Positions 60,650 to 64,000 of a DNA stretch of 64,000 nucleotides are shown one piece after another. The notes under the pieces are model-generated. The model saw only the letters and a list, made by a program, of their open reading frames with translations. It was not told the DNA's origin and searched no databases. The position numbers and the translations under genes were made by a program. This stretch comes from UBA940 sp031547885 (GTDB lineage Bacteria; Bacteroidota; Bacteroidia; Bacteroidales; Rikenellaceae). Location of the stretch: the NCBI GenBank assembly GCA_031547885.1, contig JAVBRO010000006.1, positions 22,048-86,047 on the forward strand. The letters are read 5' to 3'. The stretch's first letter is position 1, and each line of letters starts with the position of its first letter.

Positions 60650-61624
60650 TTAAATCACTTTCAATAACATCGCCCCTGCGGAGTACCCTCCGCCGAATGT
60701 CGCTACACAGACGTTGTCGCCGCTTTTGAGTTTGTCCAGGTTCTGGGCCAGCGCCAGCAGCGAACTGCCGCAGCCGGTGTTGCCCAACTCCTGTATGTTA
60801 TTGATCGCACGCTCTTCGGGCAGCCCCATCGACTTGCAGACGTGCGACACGATGCGCATATTGGCCTGGTGGCTGACGAACCAGTCGAGCGAGGCGACGT
60901 CCATACCGTTGCGGTCGAGCACCTCGCACGAACACTTTTCGATATATACGCATGCCTGGTTGAAAACGTCGCGCCCGTAAGGCATGCGGATGCCGTCGGT
61001 CTGCGGCTTGAGTAAAACACCCGCCGGACCGGCGCCGAGATGTCCCAATCCGTGCGTTTCGATATCTACGAGTTCCATATCCCCCTTGCCGAATTGTTCG
61101 GTCGAGAAGAAATAAGCCACCGCGCCGTCGCCCCAGAGATGGCCGTGCTGCGGATCGTTGTCGTCGGAATATGTTGAGTTGCGGTCGGCCGCCACGACCA
61201 GCGCTTTCGACGCGATGCCCGTCCGGAAGAACGAACGGACGATCTCGACGGCATTGAGCGCCGACGAACATGCCGACGACACATATAATGTCTTTGCATT
61301 CTCGATGTTGAATTCGCGCTGGATGACGTGCGCCGTCGTGCCGACCGTGTCGTCGGGACTGTACGACGCGAAAATTATGAGGTCCACTTCCCCTATCGGA
61401 AAAGGCAGGCGCTTCATTGCATCCTGAACCGCCATGATGCTCATATAGTCGATGGTTTCCTTTGCTGACGCCCTCGAGCGGGTCTGGATGCCCGTCCGCT
61501 GCACGAACCACTCTTCGGGCTTGTCATGAAGCCGTGCGAAGTAGCTGTTGGGTATCCTTTCTGCGGGAACGAAATATCCTGTAGCGTTGACGTAAGTGTG
61601 CGTTGTCGGTTCTCCTGCTGCCAT
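60650..61624 (-). CDS. 3-oxoacyl-ACP synthase III (FabH-like)
   Basis: 324 residues, thiolase fold. Catalytic triad Cys119 in SSACSSALNAV, His252 in SHQANMR and Asn282 in GNTGCGSS; end motif FGGGYSAGAML. FabH starts fatty acid synthesis by condensing acetyl-CoA with malonyl-ACP. Being alone, outside a fab cluster, it may be a paralogue serving branched chains or a special lipid; this cannot be settled from the sequence. A TATTTTTG box lies 35 bp upstream. Confidence 0.88.
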   Translation of the reverse strand: MAAGEPTTHTYVNATGYFVPAERIPNSYFARLHDKPEEWFVQRTGIQTRSRASAKETIDYMSIMAVQDAMKRLPFPIGEVDLIIFASYSPDDTVGTTAHVIQREFNIENAKTLYVSSACSSALNAVEIVRSFFRTGIASKALVVAADRNSTYSDDNDPQHGHLWGDGAVAYFFSTEQFGKGDMELVDIETHGLGHLGAGPAGVLLKPQTDGIRMPYGRDVFNQACVYIEKCSCEVLDRNGMDVASLDWFVSHQANMRIVSHVCKSMGLPEERAINNIQELGNTGCGSSLLALAQNLDKLKSGDNVCVATFGGGYSAGAMLLKVI

Positions 61625-61659
61625 CTCTTAACAATTCCTTAACATTTGGGAAGACGCCG

Positions 61660-61667
61660 CAAAAATA
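61660..61667 (-). promoter_or_regulatory. Promoter -7 box (TATTTTTG) of FabH-like gene
   Basis: Minus-strand TAnnTTTG match 35 bp before ATG 61624. Confidence 0.6.
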
Positions 61668-61794
61668 AGACACTCCGCTGTATTCTCAAAATATTTGGCG
61701 CTAATTCGTAGAAAAAATCCGCCGTTTCGTCGACAATGGATTGTATATGCCGGACATACAGGCAGGTACGCCGTGGTATTTTCGCCGCGCGGTC

Positions 61795-61833
61795 CTAAAA
61801 CTAATTAAGCCATTCATTACAAGCGGCTTAATT
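61795..61833 (-). terminator. Terminator of S41 peptidase gene
   Basis: Stem AATTAAGCC / GGCTTAATT; TTTT follows on the minus strand. Confidence 0.65.
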
Positions 61834-61840
61834 CATCAAA

Positions 61841-63544
61841 CTAACGAGACTTTATGATTTCCAGCGCTTTTTCCAGCACTTCATCGCGGCCCTGCCGTAT
61901 TCCTTCGACCGTCGGCTCGACGTAATGGTCTATCCTTATACCGACACGCTGGGTATTCGTGCCGTCAGGATAAAAGACTCCCAGACCGGAAAAGAATGTC
62001 CAGATATTCCGGGGAAGTGCAATCTTCACCGCATCTCCATCAGCCCCGGCCGTTTGTGAGCCTACGACAATCGTATTCGGACATGCCTGAAAAGCCATTG
62101 TCGTATATTCTGCCTGACTTTGGGTCTCTTCATTAACCAGAACCACGACCTGTCCTTTGTAACAATCGTAATTTTCATATCCCAATGACTCAGTACATTC
62201 CATATAGTACCCTGGCAGGTTTTCGGCAGGTTGTGTAAATATGACATGTAGCGTTTGATGGGAAACAAAATACCGTCCGACAAATTCAAAAGGCATGAAA
62301 TCCGAAGGGTAGCACCTCATGTCGACGATTATGGCTTTAGTATCCCTGAACTTGGACATTATGGCGCTGGCGTCTTCATTTTTATATTTTGCACAGTACA
62401 TATAACCGATAGAATCGTTCAGCAGTTTATAATATGTCCTGTTTTTGATCCGATCCCTGTATCTCTCATAATACTTCTGCGTGGTAATCGTTGTTGCATG
62501 AATATCCATCTGTCTTCCATACCTTCTAATTGAGACATCCACTCTATCTGTTGACGTCTGTGTGGCAAGTCTGGCCGCATCCCGCAGCAATGCGTTTTCG
62601 TTCGAAGCCGCAATGTATCGGCGTGCCCGATTCACAAAATAGTCGGGAGAGCGGCCGTCGATTCTGATTATCTCATCACCAGTCTCGAATAAAGATGTTT
62701 CATCGTCAGCCAGAAATTTCCGATTATCGGATACTATCAGTTTGTTCTCAATGAATTTCAAACTGATCGGTAGCCAGAATCCGGAATAGATAGGATTATT
62801 CGGTATCACCGAATGAGTGTCGCTAAGTTCGGCAACAAGTTCGGCAGTCGTCCAGCGCATATTTTCCGTTCTTGCAAACTTCGGGACGTATTCTTCCAGC
62901 ACTCCGGCCCATTTTTTGTCGGTTATATTGACGCTGGGGAAATAATATTCGGCCATGTTCCAAAGCCTGAACAGCGTCAGCAAATTATAGCCTGCATCCT
63001 TCGTAGAAAGAGGCCCGGCAGAGGATTCCGCGCTGAAATCAGCCTGCCCGGCTTCTCTAAAAACCATATAACGATTAGGTTTAGTACGTTTGGCGTACCG
63101 CATATTTTGGAGCAGACTGCTCAAATTTTCTCCCAAAAGTCCGGTATCGTATATCCAGTCGACATCCGCCGCCAGAATGTAGCCATTGTCAGCAATCTCT
63201 TTAAGATACTTTTCTTCAGCCGCTCTGAACTTTCCCAAACCTCTCACCCAATCTAAAAGTGCCGCATTGCATTCCTCTTTCCCTACATATGCGACTTTCG
63301 GCAAAAGTTCGAACAGTTCATAATCTATATTATGGATTGAATCGGCAAAGACCGGATGGTGGTATTTGGCGAATCCCCATACCTTCCCCAGCGTTACGAG
63401 GCTCTCGAAGTTAAGACTGTCCGGATTCGTAACAACAAACCCCGACCTGTCCGAATAATCGGCATATTGTTTCGGTTCCGTCGTCGAACAGGCGGACAGG
63501 ACCATGACAAGAACAAAAACCGGAATGATATTTTTGATATTCAT
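61841..63544 (-). CDS. S41 family peptidase lipoprotein
   Basis: 567 residues. Lipobox LVMVLSAC (Cys19). The N-terminal 230 residues are helical and unassigned; residues about 255-345 look PDZ-like (FETGDEIIRIDGRSPDYFV). The S41 core follows: SIGYMYCAKYKNEDA, KAIIVDMRCYPSDFMPFEF and QVVVLVNEETQSQAEYTTMAF with the probable nucleophile Ser, then VGSQTAGADGD. Substrate unknown, outer envelope location expected. Visibly AT-richer than the FabH-like gene. Confidence 0.85.
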   Translation of the reverse strand: MNIKNIIPVFVLVMVLSACSTTEPKQYADYSDRSGFVVTNPDSLNFESLVTLGKVWGFAKYHHPVFADSIHNIDYELFELLPKVAYVGKEECNAALLDWVRGLGKFRAAEEKYLKEIADNGYILAADVDWIYDTGLLGENLSSLLQNMRYAKRTKPNRYMVFREAGQADFSAESSAGPLSTKDAGYNLLTLFRLWNMAEYYFPSVNITDKKWAGVLEEYVPKFARTENMRWTTAELVAELSDTHSVIPNNPIYSGFWLPISLKFIENKLIVSDNRKFLADDETSLFETGDEIIRIDGRSPDYFVNRARRYIAASNENALLRDAARLATQTSTDRVDVSIRRYGRQMDIHATTITTQKYYERYRDRIKNRTYYKLLNDSIGYMYCAKYKNEDASAIMSKFRDTKAIIVDMRCYPSDFMPFEFVGRYFVSHQTLHVIFTQPAENLPGYYMECTESLGYENYDCYKGQVVVLVNEETQSQAEYTTMAFQACPNTIVVGSQTAGADGDAVKIALPRNIWTFFSGLGVFYPDGTNTQRVGIRIDHYVEPTVEGIRQGRDEVLEKALEIIKSR

Positions 63545-63606
63545 CTCTATGGGATTTTGATCGATGGTATGTTTACAGGAGATGGGTAAAAATAATAGGG
63601 TGGCTT

Positions 63607-63894
63607 ATGAATATCAAACGCAATATAATCTTTTCCCTGGAGAACCGCAAGCGGGGCGGAGTTTCGGTAGTCGATAATGTTCCGATCCGGATGCGGGTGA
63701 CTTATGCCCGGAACCGCATCGAATTTACTACCGGTTATCGTATCGATGTTTCAAAGTGGGATGATGAGCTTCAAAGGGTGAAGAAGGGCTGCACAAATAA
63801 ACTCAGGTAGAGTGCCGGGGAAATTAATGCCGATCTCAACACCTATTCCAATACTATTCAGTAAGCGTTCGGTAAAGTGCGTATTGTTAGGTGA
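63607..63894 (+). pseudogene. Decayed tyrosine-type integrase (N-terminal fragment)
   Basis: The first 67 residues match the arm-binding start of Bacteroidetes integrases (ITTGYRID-like FTTGYRIDVSKWD, then CTNKLR). A TAG then stands where Gln is expected, the frame continues with SAGEINADLNTYSNTIQ, a TAA replaces the next Glu, and AFGKVRIVR follows before TGA. Thus two nonsense changes and loss of the remainder. The catalytic domain is not seen up to the window end. It marks a former mobile-element insertion. Confidence 0.7.
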
Positions 63895-64000
63895 TTGAAA
63901 AGGATTTAGCTTTGCGGGGATAATCGGTTATATTGTTGTTTTACATAAATTGAATGACCGTTTAGTAACCGTAAAGTCTTAAAATATGGGGAGAAAATTT

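Overview
The window looks like a chromosomal segment of a Bacteroidales bacterium, most likely a Rikenellaceae/Alistipes-like gut anaerobe. The evidence is a moderately GC-rich genome; many lipoproteins; Bacteroidetes-type promoter boxes (TAnnTTTG) close to start codons; typical Bacteroidetes neighbourhoods (nusB, DUF1573, yajC; a DUF721/DciA-like gene beside recF; a TPR membrane protein before ribH); a TonB-dependent receptor; DUF4251, calycin-like and U32 proteins; and a decayed Bacteroidetes integrase. The genus assignment is inference.

Layout. 1-3.3 kb: end of cysS, an Ig-like lipoprotein, prfB and a lipocalin. 3.3-12.3 kb: a two-domain lipoprotein (DUF1080-like plus a metal-hydrolase-like barrel), a radical SAM protein, a calcium-type P-type ATPase, a small MscS channel, a succinate/acetate CoA-transferase and a secreted alpha/beta hydrolase. 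12.3-17 kb: an ABC-F protein behind a structured leader, an RsiV-like lipoprotein and a cysteine-rich LRR lipoprotein. 17-21.6 kb, minus strand: VOC protein, AraC regulator, TonB-dependent receptor and calycin-like lipoprotein. 21.7-28.1 kb: tRNA-Lys with a decayed duplicate, an HTH regulator, a phosphodiesterase, a ClpA/ClpC-type unfoldase and an AT-rich secreted protein. 27.5-37.3 kb: housekeeping genes (DciA-like, recF, TPR, ribH, Xaa-Pro aminopeptidase, U32, polyprenyl synthase, yajC, nusB). 37.4-42.9 kb: a flavoprotein, a cobalamin adenosyltransferase, DUF2795, and an unusual locus with a candidate structured RNA directly before a 657-residue TULIP-like protein. 43-50 kb: a six-gene efflux operon (TolC, MacB-like ATPase and permease, three consecutive HlyD-type lipoprotein adaptors). 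50.3-51.3 kb: a short cationic ORF and a zeta-toxin-like kinase with a small partner ORF. 51.6-60.6 kb: threonine aldolase, lysA divergent from an ACT-domain protein, rsmI, DUF389, a lipid A-type acyltransferase and a GT2 glycosyltransferase. 60.6-64 kb: a FabH-like synthase, an S41 peptidase lipoprotein and an integrase pseudogene.

Two kinds of non-coding structure run through the whole window. One is a family of about 170-210 bp intergenic repeats (six full copies, one fragment) that can fold into a four-arm cloverleaf; the sequence of the side arms differs between copies while pairing is kept. The other is a set of about a dozen intergenic arrays of roughly four tandem heptamers, whose heptamer sequence differs from place to place but whose period of 7 nt is constant. 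These, the RNA-plus-TULIP locus, the ABC-F leader and the triple-adaptor exporter are the most interesting items.
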